A stretch of 64,000 nt of DNA from Clostridiales bacterium UBA4039 (lineage in GTDB: Bacteria; Bacillota; Clostridia; Lachnospirales; Vallitaleaceae): NCBI GenBank assembly GCA_002382805.1, contig DGAD01000021.1, forward strand, positions 11,444 to 75,443, in the 5' to 3' direction. How positions within the stretch are numbered: position 1 is the stretch's first letter; each line of letters starts with the position of its first letter. The position numbers were made by a program, and so were the translations under genes. Below, piece after piece: positions 35,527 through 43,921 of the stretch. Below the pieces are notes generated by a model. It ran no database searches. It worked only from the letters and a program-made list of their open reading frames with translations, and had not been told where the DNA came from.

Positions 35527-37008
35527 TCAGTGTGTCGATTCCTTGACGCAGTTGCGCCCACTACTTTTTGCCAAATACAAAGCCTCATCTGTACGTTGGT
35601 ATATATGGCGGAAGGTTTCGCCCATCTTGCGCTGTGCTACACCTACACTTACCGTGTATTTGCCTACAATCGGATGAATGGATTTTTCTATGGCACTACG
35701 TATTTTCTCTGCAACTTCTATGGCACCTTTAATATCTGTGTGCGAAAGCACCACCATAAATTCTTCACCACCTAGGCGAAAAATCACATCCGACTTTCGG
35801 CATGATTGCACCAATAAATCCGCTGTGTGCTTTAAGACTTGATCCCCGATGGGATGTCCCCAATGGTCATTAATGTTTTTAAAATGGTCTAGGTCGACTA
35901 TCAGCATAGACATATTGATGTCATAGCGTTCTGCCTGTTCGATTTCTGTCCCTATAAACGTCTCAAGATGATACCGATTGTATAATCCTGTCAACTTATC
36001 TCGTACCGCCAAATTCGTCAGTGTCTCTTCAATCTTTTTCTGTTCTGTAACATCATAAAAATTCAGCAAAATCGCCTCTTTCCGCTGATAAGTGCCGGAT
36101 GAGACAGATACTTCCATAATCACCGGATCTATTGTCCCAAAGGTCACTTCTAAGGCTCCCTTATCTTCTTCTTGAAGCAGTTGTTCATATATCTGCTTCC
36201 ACGAAACCTCGCTTTTCTTAAAAAGCTCTTCAATATGCTCCAACGACTTACTCACACCTAAGCGCTCAAGTAAAACATCCCCACGTTCATTACGTGTAAC
36301 TACTTTGCCCTCTTTGGATAACATGAACATGGCGTTACGCATAATGTGAAAAAGCTTAACCATATTGGTGTTATTCTCCTGGGCCTCAATGTACCACTCT
36401 CGAATGGTTTGATGCGCCGGGACATAGACATATACCAGCAAGATAACGCTACATATAATCATTAAATTCAAAAAGATGACCTGTAGTCTCTTAATCCACA
36501 AAAATGTCTCTCCTGCCTCCCAGACATACTGATTAACCATAGTATCCATATGCGCTAAAAAGTCATCTTCATAGATAAACACCTTCATCCGGGCTTCAAG
36601 CAATGTTTCTTGGGAAGCCGGTGTGATTCGACCAATGTTTTTTAATACATCCTGTGCACTGCTTATAAAAATACTTCGGGTAGGTTCAAACTTCTCCAGC
36701 ATATCTGCTATTGCCGCGCTTTGGTTTTTTTCAACCAGTTGCAAGTACTCACTTTCAAGAGACTGTATTGATCGATGTAATTCAACTGCATAGTGATCAC
36801 GTACACTAACATCAAGATTTTCTCTCAGCATCGCCACATCTTTGGCAATCTTTTGACTGAGCATACGCTGTCGTCCTGCGATATTAATCACCTCTGACAC
36901 CTTGTCATAATCTGCACTTAACTTTGCTATTGACCATTGCCATATCAAAAAAAGTGCAATTAAGAAACATGAAGCAATAATAATTCGCCTTTCCACTTTT
37001 TTATACAT
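35527..37008 (-). CDS. PilJ-type sensor diguanylate cyclase
   Basis: A 493-residue membrane GGDEF protein. After an N-terminal helix comes a PilJ/NarX-like four-helix sensor domain (VINIAGRQRMLSQKIAKDVA), a second helix near residue 185, a PAS-like region (about 210-325) and a GGDEF domain. The active loop is RLGGEEF (about residue 411) and the entry segment is LTGLYNRYHLE, so it should make c-di-GMP. No clear RxxD inhibitory site was identified. It stands alone between two sugar loci and is opposed to the gntR gene; its ligand is unknown. It could balance the EAL protein at 17888-19516. Confidence 0.9.
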   Translation of the reverse strand: MYKKVERRIIIASCFLIALFLIWQWSIAKLSADYDKVSEVINIAGRQRMLSQKIAKDVAMLRENLDVSVRDHYAVELHRSIQSLESEYLQLVEKNQSAAIADMLEKFEPTRSIFISSAQDVLKNIGRITPASQETLLEARMKVFIYEDDFLAHMDTMVNQYVWEAGETFLWIKRLQVIFLNLMIICSVILLVYVYVPAHQTIREWYIEAQENNTNMVKLFHIMRNAMFMLSKEGKVVTRNERGDVLLERLGVSKSLEHIEELFKKSEVSWKQIYEQLLQEEDKGALEVTFGTIDPVIMEVSVSSGTYQRKEAILLNFYDVTEQKKIEETLTNLAVRDKLTGLYNRYHLETFIGTEIEQAERYDINMSMLIVDLDHFKNINDHWGHPIGDQVLKHTADLLVQSCRKSDVIFRLGGEEFMVVLSHTDIKGAIEVAEKIRSAIEKSIHPIVGKYTVSVGVAQRKMGETFRHIYQRTDEALYLAKSSGRNCVKESTH

Positions 37009-37095
37009 CGAAGCCCCCCCTTATAGCAACAATTCATTTATTTCTATCATATCATATAAATCAGATTTTTTCCCTACACAAGATTTAATTATACA

Positions 37096-37137
37096 AAAAA
37101 AGATTATGCGATATTATTATACCGCATAATCTTTTTT
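37096..37137. terminator. Terminator after the Gfo/Idh-isomerase operon
   Basis: A 15-bp stem (37096-37110 with 37123-37137) and a 12-nt loop; A-run on one side and T-run on the other make it work on both strands. It lies 19 bp after the stop of the minus-strand operon, just before the diguanylate cyclase gene. Confidence 0.85.
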
Positions 37138-37155
37138 CTTATATTCTTACCATCA

Positions 37156-38205
37156 TTACAATTTTATCGAACACTTCTGTTCATGGGATAAGAACGCCGC
37201 TTCCATGACTTTCATCACTTCAAGCGCTTGAGCGGAAGTTACACTAAGTAGCGCTTTACCTTCGATTGCATCAATCAAGCCATCATAAACTACCGTCAGG
37301 CTGTCAGTAACATCCATAGGCTCGCTTAGCTTAATTGTCTCTGTTGATTCACTGCGCCTAGGTGCCATCGTCTTTGTCGGGCCTGCCTTAGTATAGACAA
37401 TCTCATCTTCCCATGTGTTTTCTTTGTCAATACATCGAACAATCTGACCATGACAATCCCAATCATCAATTTGAAGGGTTCCTTGTGTTCCTAAAACATA
37501 CCAACGCGGATGCGTTATATAATTATTGGTTGAAACTTCCACTTGTGCACTAAGTCCACTTTCAAAAGTCATCACCAATCGGAAGTTATCATCCACTTCA
37601 GGGTATTCGATGCTATACATTTTACAATAGACATCAACAACCTTTTCAGGAATCATATGCATCAATTGGTCAATTAAATGCACACCCCAATCAAGCATCA
37701 TTCCACCACCAAGGGATTTAATCGTACGCCATCCTTTTGGCATACCTCGTGACCCCTCCACACGAGATTCAATCACATAAGGCTTTCCAATAAGTCCTTG
37801 TTCAATACTACGGCGCATTAATACAAAGTCTTTATTGGTTCGGCGATTTTGATTAATGGTAAAGAATTTGTCTGTTTGTTTTTCTACTTCCATAATCTCC
37901 AAGAGTTCTTCTGAATTCATGGTCACCGGTTTTTCACAAATGACATGTTTGCCTGCTCTAAGTGCTTCAATCGATAATTCTTTGTGAACTTCATTGGTCG
38001 TCGCAATCAGTACGATATCGATTGATTTATCTGTAAGCAAGGCTTCTTTGCTTTCATAAGAGATGAGTCCATTGTCTTTTGCAACAGTACCACGCTCTGG
38101 ATTTACATCATAAATGCCCTTAACGTTAAGACGTTTGTATTTTTTTAATTGTTTGACATGGTAGTCTGCCATCCCACCATAGCCAATAATTCCAAGTGTA
38201 TACAT
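37156..38205 (-). CDS. Gfo/Idh/MocA-family oxidoreductase
   Basis: A 349-residue NAD(P)-dependent dehydrogenase. Rossmann motif LGIIGYGGMADYHV, catalytic lysine in CEKPVTM (about residue 95), and the substrate-site Asp/His in MMLDWGVHLIDQLMHM (about 172-187). Family members oxidise or epimerise sugars, inositols and 3-keto-sugars. It is the last gene of an operon with two TIM-barrel isomerases and a second Gfo/Idh protein, so it may act in a two-step redox conversion of a sugar or cyclitol. The substrate is not predictable. Confidence 0.88.
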   Translation of the reverse strand: MYTLGIIGYGGMADYHVKQLKKYKRLNVKGIYDVNPERGTVAKDNGLISYESKEALLTDKSIDIVLIATTNEVHKELSIEALRAGKHVICEKPVTMNSEELLEIMEVEKQTDKFFTINQNRRTNKDFVLMRRSIEQGLIGKPYVIESRVEGSRGMPKGWRTIKSLGGGMMLDWGVHLIDQLMHMIPEKVVDVYCKMYSIEYPEVDDNFRLVMTFESGLSAQVEVSTNNYITHPRWYVLGTQGTLQIDDWDCHGQIVRCIDKENTWEDEIVYTKAGPTKTMAPRRSESTETIKLSEPMDVTDSLTVVYDGLIDAIEGKALLSVTSAQALEVMKVMEAAFLSHEQKCSIKL

Positions 38206-38217
38206 TTTTCTATCTCC

Positions 38218-39183
38218 TTATGCCCACCACATATCTGTCGGGGTCTCATGAATCAATACATCTTTTAATAGGTTTACAGCTTTTGTCAATCCTTCATCAA
38301 TTGACATTAAGCCATCTTCATGTTCAATACTGACAACTCCGTTATAACCTACTGCACGTAGTGTACTAATCATCTCATTCCACTCAAGCTGTCCGTGTCC
38401 ATAACCCACAGTTCTAAAGACCCAAGAACGGTTAAGCACGTCACCATAGTGGCGGTTGTCAAGCACACCGTTCACTTGCGTATTATGCGCATCAATCTTC
38501 GTATCTTTTGCATGAAAATGATAGATAGCTCCTTTTAACGCTTTAATGGATTCTACCGGATTCATACCTTGCCAGTATAGATGTGATGGATCAAAGTTCG
38601 CTCCGATAGTATCGCCAACCGCTTCTCTTAAACGTAAAAGTGTCGCCGGATTATATACACAAAATCCCGGATGCATCTCAAGAGCAATTTTTGTTACTCC
38701 ATGCGCATTAGCAAATTTTACGGTTTCTTTCCAATAAGGAATAAGCACGTCATTCCACTGGTACTCAAGAATCTCACTAAAGTCTTCCGGCCATGGGCAT
38801 GTCACCCAGTTAGGTTTTTGAGAACTTTCACTGTCACCAGGACAACCTGAAAATCCAACAATGGTATCAATTCCAAGCTTTTCAGCCAACAAAATTGCGT
38901 TGACAAACTGATCATGAAAATCTTTTGCAATCGCTTTATTGGGATGTACCGGGTTTCCATGACATGCCAAAGCGGCAATCTCGATATCATGTTTTTTTAA
39001 TAATTCCTTAACGCCTTCAACCTTTGCATCATCTTCTAATAACGCTTTTGTGTTTAAATGTGTATCTCCAGGATAACCACCTGCACCTACCTCAAGCGCT
39101 TCTACACCCATGTTTTTTAATTTAATAATAGCATCTTCAAAACTTAGCCCATATAATGGCACTGTTAATACGGATAATTTCAT
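38218..39183 (-). CDS. Sugar isomerase/epimerase-like TIM barrel (AP-endonuclease-2 fold)
   Basis: A 321-residue xylose-isomerase-like barrel. Metal ligands are visible in KIALEMHPG (Glu), ANFDPSHLYWQG (Asp/His), IYHFHAKD (His) and VVSIEHED (Glu). Members include IolE dehydratases, inosose isomerases and 3-keto-sugar enzymes. It starts 2 bp after the stop of the other isomerase and ends 12 bp before the Gfo/Idh gene. The pairing with Gfo/Idh proteins points to catabolism of a cyclitol or oxidised sugar. Confidence 0.87.
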   Translation of the reverse strand: MKLSVLTVPLYGLSFEDAIIKLKNMGVEALEVGAGGYPGDTHLNTKALLEDDAKVEGVKELLKKHDIEIAALACHGNPVHPNKAIAKDFHDQFVNAILLAEKLGIDTIVGFSGCPGDSESSQKPNWVTCPWPEDFSEILEYQWNDVLIPYWKETVKFANAHGVTKIALEMHPGFCVYNPATLLRLREAVGDTIGANFDPSHLYWQGMNPVESIKALKGAIYHFHAKDTKIDAHNTQVNGVLDNRHYGDVLNRSWVFRTVGYGHGQLEWNEMISTLRAVGYNGVVSIEHEDGLMSIDEGLTKAVNLLKDVLIHETPTDMWWA

Positions 39184-39185
39184 TT

Positions 39186-39911
39186 TTACACCTCTTTCAA
39201 ATAGTTAACGGAACGTTTCATCGCTTCTAACGGATCTATGTCCATCGTTTCTTGTTCATAAACAAACGCACTTTTATCGGCTATCTCAACCGCTTTTTTA
39301 AAATCAATAACACCTGCATCTGCGGTTACATTTTTCTTAGTCTGCATATTTTCCATCTGCTTTAAGTGAATAATCGGCGAACGATCTTTTACTTTTTCCA
39401 AGTATTGAATCGGATCAACGCCTGCATATGCCACCCAGTATAGATCCGGCTGCTGGTACAGATTCCCGGGTTCTACATTCTCAAACAATCGGTCCAATAA
39501 ATACGTATCTTGGTCTTTGACAAACTCATGTGCATGATTGTGATACAAAAGCTTAATATTATAATTTTTTGCTACTTCACCGATGTGATTTAGCTTCTGT
39601 GCGAGCACTTTGACATCCTCGATTGTTTTTATATCATAATATGGACACACGATAAATTCACTGCCAAGTTCTTTTAAATACTCCATCTCACCTTTTGGAT
39701 TCTCCTCTAAACGTTCAATGGATACATGTGATGAAAGACAGGTTATATTCAATGCCTCTAAGGCTTTTCGCAGTTCCTTGGCACTATGGCCCCCGTAACC
39801 GGCAAATTCAACTCCGCTATAGCCCATCAATGCAATCTCGCGCAAAGTATGCATATATGCCTTTTCCATAGCATCCTTCACCGAGTATAGTTGTGCATAT
39901 ATTGATTTCAT
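39186..39911 (-). CDS. Sugar isomerase/epimerase-like TIM barrel, short form
   Basis: A 241-residue protein of the same fold as its neighbour but shorter and clearly a different subgroup. MKSIYAQLYSVKDAMEKAY is the usual N-terminus, LLYHNHAHEF contains the conserved His, YQQPDLYWVAYAG the Asp, IIHLKQM the His and FVYEQETMD the Glu. The YSVKDAM start and NHAHEF are shared with proteins annotated as 3-keto-glucoside or inosose-type isomerases; this is suggestive only. Translation is coupled with the downstream isomerase (2-bp gap). Confidence 0.85.
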   Translation of the reverse strand: MKSIYAQLYSVKDAMEKAYMHTLREIALMGYSGVEFAGYGGHSAKELRKALEALNITCLSSHVSIERLEENPKGEMEYLKELGSEFIVCPYYDIKTIEDVKVLAQKLNHIGEVAKNYNIKLLYHNHAHEFVKDQDTYLLDRLFENVEPGNLYQQPDLYWVAYAGVDPIQYLEKVKDRSPIIHLKQMENMQTKKNVTADAGVIDFKKAVEIADKSAFVYEQETMDIDPLEAMKRSVNYLKEV

Positions 39912-39938
39912 AATATCCTCCTCTTAGTTTAACGCCTC

Positions 39939-41018
39939 TTAATCAAACTCGATTGTTTTTCCTGTGCGAGCGGATTCATAGATAGCTTCTAAAATCTCTG
40001 TAACCACAAGCGCTTGTTCAGGCTTAACAACAAGTTCACTTCCATGAATCACCGCATCATAGAAAGTTTTGGCTTCAATCACTTCCGGCTTATCATCTCC
40101 GCCTTCATAGAAGTCTACACCATCCGCTCCAAGCGCTGGTTTTTTCTCAACAAGTTTTCCAAGGTCCGCCATGTTAAAGCGTAATCCATCGCGCATATCG
40201 GCACCTGCTTTGGTTCCGCAAAGAGTAGTCTTGGCTTCACCACTATCTAGAGTATTAAGCGCCCAGCTGGATTCTAAAATAATTGTTGCCCCATCTTGCA
40301 TGGTGATAAAACCAAAAGCTGAATCTTCTACTGTAAACTCTTTTGGATCCCAGTCACCAAAAGCATTACCTGTCTCTGTTTGGTCCCCAAGTTTTTTATA
40401 GACACTTCCTTTGACACTTTTAACTTTGTAGTTATCCATCAACCATAAAGTTAAATCCAGTGCATGCGTTCCGATATCAATTAACGGTCCTCCACCTTGC
40501 TCTTCTTCGTTTAGGAACACGCCCCATGTTGGGACTGCGCGTCGACGCACCGCATGTGCTTTTGCAAAATAGATCTCACCTAAATCGCCTCGTTGGCAAG
40601 CTTTGTGCAGATATCGGCTATCTTCACGATATCGGTTTTGATATCCAACCGACAGAAGGTTACCTGTCTCTTTTGCTGCTTGTAACATGGCTTTTGCATC
40701 TGCAGCTGTTTTTGCCATCGGTTTTTCACATAACACATGTTTGTTCGCATGAAGCGCATCGATACTGATATCTTTATGGGATTTATTCGGTGTACATACG
40801 TGGATGGTTTGAATCTCTTTGTCCTTAAGTAATTCTTTGTAATTCGTATACACCTTCGCGTCCTTAGTTCCAAATTCTTTTGCCGCCTTAACTGCACGTT
40901 CTTCTATAAGGTCACAAAATGCAACTACTTCCACTTCCTCCACTGCTGACAGCGCAGGTAAATGCTTTTGCATTCCAATTCCACCACACCCAATGATACC
41001 TACTTTAACTTTTTTCAT
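39939..41018 (-). CDS. Gfo/Idh/MocA-family oxidoreductase
   Basis: A 359-residue dehydrogenase, first gene of the operon. VGIIGCGGIGMQKHLPAL is the Rossmann motif, LCEKPMAK the catalytic-lysine segment, and LIDIGTHALDLTLWLMD the substrate-site Asp/His. It is well diverged from the protein encoded at 37156-38205, so the two are not a recent duplication and probably have different roles. A GGAGG site precedes the start; a divergent AraC gene lies upstream. Confidence 0.88.
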   Translation of the reverse strand: MKKVKVGIIGCGGIGMQKHLPALSAVEEVEVVAFCDLIEERAVKAAKEFGTKDAKVYTNYKELLKDKEIQTIHVCTPNKSHKDISIDALHANKHVLCEKPMAKTAADAKAMLQAAKETGNLLSVGYQNRYREDSRYLHKACQRGDLGEIYFAKAHAVRRRAVPTWGVFLNEEEQGGGPLIDIGTHALDLTLWLMDNYKVKSVKGSVYKKLGDQTETGNAFGDWDPKEFTVEDSAFGFITMQDGATIILESSWALNTLDSGEAKTTLCGTKAGADMRDGLRFNMADLGKLVEKKPALGADGVDFYEGGDDKPEVIEAKTFYDAVIHGSELVVKPEQALVVTEILEAIYESARTGKTIEFD

Positions 41019-41162
41019 TGTAAAACCTCCTTGTTCTTCTAGTGTTTCATATATTATTTATAATATTAAGTATAGTCATCTCCATTGTTTTATACTATAA
41101 TGAATCTATAGAAAAATACCACAAATTTGTCATAGCTTATGAATATACGAAAGGAAATTTTT

Positions 41163-42089
41163 ATGATTGGTTTTTATGAAGATGAAAAATTTGTTGAAAA
41201 CGGTATCGCTTATCCCTTTAAATCTCACCTTCAGGAATCTGACGGACGCTCGACAATGGTCGGTGCTCATTATCATACCCATATCGAGATTCTCTACTGT
41301 CTATCAGGACAATTTCGCGTTATTTTAGATGGGGTTGATTTTTTAATTGATCGCGGGGATATGATGATTATCAATTCGATGGAGGTGCACCATGTCTTTG
41401 CTCTATCCGAAGAAAAAAATCAATATATCGTTATCCGCTTCAAACCTGAACTTTTATACTCCACTCCTGAGAGCATTTTTGAGACAAAATATGTTCTTCC
41501 TTTTACCTTAAAGTCCGCTACCCACCAAAAGCGGTTCCCTGCCAGAGAAATCAACGATACCTTCATTCCTGACCTCCTCGGTCAAATCCTTCAAGAAGAT
41601 GCCGAAAAAAAATATGGTTTCGAACTTGCGATTCGAAATCATATCGGGCGTATATTTTTATGGATTTTGCGAAGTTGGAACGAAAAAAGTATTGAGCTAA
41701 ATCTAGACCACAGCTTAAATGCACAGAATATCCAACGTTTGCAAAAAGTTTTTGATTATGTAGATGCCAACTATATGCACCTAATCGACGTCAAGGAAGT
41801 CGCCCAACTGTGCAACATGAGTTATAGTTACTTTTCTCGTTTTTTCAAAGCAAAGATGCATCAAAACTTTAGCGATTATGTGAATTTTATGCGTATCACC
41901 AAAGCCGCCAATCTCCTTACAACGACAGATGAAAGCGTTACAGATATCGGATTATCTGTGGGCTTTTCTACAACCAGCTACTTTATAGAACAGTTTAAAT
42001 CTTTTAAAGAATTAACCCCTCTTCAATATCGTAAAAACTTTATTGAGATGGTTAACGCAAGCGTTTCTTCTGCTCACGAAGTTCCTTGA
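41163..42089 (+). CDS. AraC-family regulator with cupin domain
   Basis: About 308 residues. The N-terminal half is a sugar-binding cupin (GAHYHTHIEILYCLSGQFRV, INSMEVHHVFAL). The C-terminal 100 residues are an AraC helix-turn-helix pair (VAQLCNMSYSYFSRFFKAKM, VTDIGLSVGFSTTSYFIEQF, LTPLQYRKNF). The ATG at 41163 with AAAGGA upstream is preferred to one at 41139 without a site. It is divergent from the Gfo/Idh-isomerase operon and presumably activates it when the sugar is present. Its 3' end overlaps the convergent tadA gene by 38 bp. Confidence 0.88.
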   Translation: MIGFYEDEKFVENGIAYPFKSHLQESDGRSTMVGAHYHTHIEILYCLSGQFRVILDGVDFLIDRGDMMIINSMEVHHVFALSEEKNQYIVIRFKPELLYSTPESIFETKYVLPFTLKSATHQKRFPAREINDTFIPDLLGQILQEDAEKKYGFELAIRNHIGRIFLWILRSWNEKSIELNLDHSLNAQNIQRLQKVFDYVDANYMHLIDVKEVAQLCNMSYSYFSRFFKAKMHQNFSDYVNFMRITKAANLLTTTDESVTDIGLSVGFSTTSYFIEQFKSFKELTPLQYRKNFIEMVNASVSSAHEVP

Positions 42090-42528
42090 AAAATTCCTGG
42101 AGAATCCCCTTGCACGCATCATGACACACATCATAAGTGACCTCTACTTGATGATTATACCTCGGTTCATTTAGCAGGTTCACTACCGAACCGGCACTTC
42201 CTGCTTTGGGATTCATCGCTCCAATAACCACGCGTGGAATACGCGCCTGCACAATAGCCCCTGCACACATGGGACAGGGTTCTAGCGTAATATACATCGT
42301 CGTCTCTTCAAGACGCCAATCCTCTATATACGCCATCGCTTCTTGCATAGCAAGAATCTCCGCGTGGGCTAGTGTCGACTTATCTGTATTGCGTCGGTTA
42401 TATCCGCGCCCTATAATTTTATCTTCATGTACAATAATGGCACCGATAGGAACTTCATTGAGTGCATAGGCTTTTTTCGCCTCATCAAGTGCTGTATTCA
42501 TATAGTCTATGTCTTTTTCTTCATTCAT
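42052..42528 (-). CDS. tadA: tRNA-specific adenosine deaminase
   Basis: A 158-residue zinc deaminase that converts A34 to inosine in tRNA-Arg(ACG). The catalytic motif is H55-A-E57 in LAHAEILAM, and the zinc cysteines are C85 and C88 in LEPCPMCAGA. The C-terminal RFFKELR-like segment (LQEFFKELREQKK) matches TadA rather than cytidine or guanine deaminases. It is an essential housekeeping gene. Its end runs 38 bp into the end of the convergent AraC gene. Confidence 0.93.
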   Translation of the reverse strand: MNEEKDIDYMNTALDEAKKAYALNEVPIGAIIVHEDKIIGRGYNRRNTDKSTLAHAEILAMQEAMAYIEDWRLEETTMYITLEPCPMCAGAIVQARIPRVVIGAMNPKAGSAGSVVNLLNEPRYNHQVEVTYDVCHDACKGILQEFFKELREQKKRLR

Positions 42529-42640
42529 TGATTAACCTCATTATTTCTTGTTATTTTCCCATATTACTGTCCTTATTGTAATGTAAATTTTAGATGCCGT
42601 CAAAATTTTTTATTTTTTTTGGATTGTCGTCCCAATTCCC

Positions 42641-42669
42641 TTGAATTCCATTTACCCCCATGGTAAAAT
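42641..42669 (+). promoter_or_regulatory. Promoter of divIVA-like/nrdG-like pair
   Basis: TTGAAT (42641-42646), 17-bp spacer, TAAAAT (42664-42669); start expected near 42676, about 47 nt before the TTG start codon. Confidence 0.65.
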
Positions 42670-42722
42670 ATACCTAGTTATTGTTGAGGATAACTATTTT
42701 TTCATTGAGAGGAGAGAATTAA

Positions 42723-43157
42723 TTGGAGAATTTTACCATTGTTAAGCGCGGATATGACCCCGAACAAGTCGACCATCACATATTCTTACTAAATGAAGAA
42801 CTCAAACAACACAAAGCTAATGCAGAAGCTGTAACCAATGCCATGGTACATGCAGAGATGACTGCCCGCAAGATTGTTGAGGACGCTGAAAAAAAAGCTG
42901 ACACTATTGAAGGGGATGCCCATCAGCACCTTGTCGCTCTTGAACGCAAGATTAAACATATCCGAATGAAACTCGACGCTTTTCAATCCCAATATAATCA
43001 ACTCATTCACCGTTATGTTATCTCGATGAACAATGATGATTTTAGTAATTTATATGCTTCCCTTGATAAAATTACAAAATCCCTCCACACAAAGCGCTCT
43101 GACACCGATCATTCTGTGATTGAGATGAATTATGAACAAAGCGCAAATGACTATTAA
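42723..43157 (+). CDS. DivIVA-like coiled-coil protein
   Basis: A 144-residue protein. Residues 4-40 match the DivIVA N-terminal membrane-binding domain (FTIVKRGYDPEQVDHHIFLL), followed by a long coiled coil with many Ala, Glu and Lys (about 35-100) and an unstructured tail. DivIVA-type proteins mark curved membrane at septa and poles. This one is shorter than classical DivIVA. The start codon is TTG (42723) with GAGAGGAG 7 nt upstream; there is no ATG before codon 41. The next gene begins 33 bp downstream on the same strand. Confidence 0.78.
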   Translation: MENFTIVKRGYDPEQVDHHIFLLNEELKQHKANAEAVTNAMVHAEMTARKIVEDAEKKADTIEGDAHQHLVALERKIKHIRMKLDAFQSQYNQLIHRYVISMNNDDFSNLYASLDKITKSLHTKRSDTDHSVIEMNYEQSANDY

Positions 43158-43190
43158 CCACTCTATACCACAATAAACAACGGAGTTATT

Positions 43191-43916
43191 ATGTATATAA
43201 CAGCAATAAATAAAACAACACTACTTGATTATCCGAATCATCTTGCTTCCACCCTTTTTTTACAAGGGTGTAATTTTTTGTGTCCATTTTGCCATAATCG
43301 TGAATTAATAGCCCCGGCAAACACATGTGCAGAGCAAAACAATATCCAAGGGACTATTCTATCTACGCTTCGCAAGCGCCGTCATCTTATTGAAGGTGTC
43401 TGTATCACCGGAGGAGAACCTACACTTCATAAGGATTTAGAAGGATTACTCCATCAAATCAAGGCTCTAGGGCTTAAAGTCAAGCTTGATACCAATGGTT
43501 CCAATCCAAAGATGCTGTCTAGGTTACTGGATAATCAACTCCTTGACCATGTCGCTATGGATATAAAAAACAGTCCAAGTGAATACGAAAGAACATGTGG
43601 ATGCTCCATCGACATAGACGCTATCACTTCGAGCCTTAATTTACTAACCAAGTATAGGAGTATCGATTTTTCCTATGAGCTTCGCACCACTCTCATCAGC
43701 GAATTCCACACTTATGCACAGCTTGAAGCCATCACCCAATGGATATCCACCTTAGGCGTCGCTCCATCAACACCTTGGTATCTACAAAAATATGTCTATA
43801 GCCCTATGCAAATTAACCCGACCGTATACCATTGCATTGAAAAAGAGACCCTCACCCCATGGCTTGAGTCCCTTTCACAAATACATCCGACGCTATCGCT
43901 TCGCGGATATGAATAA
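43191..43916 (+). CDS. NrdG-like glycyl-radical activating enzyme (radical SAM)
   Basis: A 241-residue radical SAM protein. C27-x3-C31-x2-C34 in QGCNFLCPFCHNREL binds the iron-sulfur cluster; CITGGEPTLHKDLEGLL is the SAM-binding GGE motif. The length and the TTLLDYPNHLASTLFLQGCN start fit the archaeal/clostridial type of anaerobic ribonucleoside-triphosphate reductase activase. The reductase NrdD itself is not in the window. It has neither the extra cysteine clusters nor the SPASM tail of sulfatase maturases. It ends 5 bp before the convergent helicase gene. Confidence 0.82.
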   Translation: MYITAINKTTLLDYPNHLASTLFLQGCNFLCPFCHNRELIAPANTCAEQNNIQGTILSTLRKRRHLIEGVCITGGEPTLHKDLEGLLHQIKALGLKVKLDTNGSNPKMLSRLLDNQLLDHVAMDIKNSPSEYERTCGCSIDIDAITSSLNLLTKYRSIDFSYELRTTLISEFHTYAQLEAITQWISTLGVAPSTPWYLQKYVYSPMQINPTVYHCIEKETLTPWLESLSQIHPTLSLRGYE

Positions 43917-43921
43917 ATCTA

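Noticed and set aside
43191..43916. Radical SAM gene considered as sulfatase maturase
   Set aside because: Too short, no SPASM-type cysteine clusters, N-terminus of the NrdG type, and not linked to the sulfatase operon.
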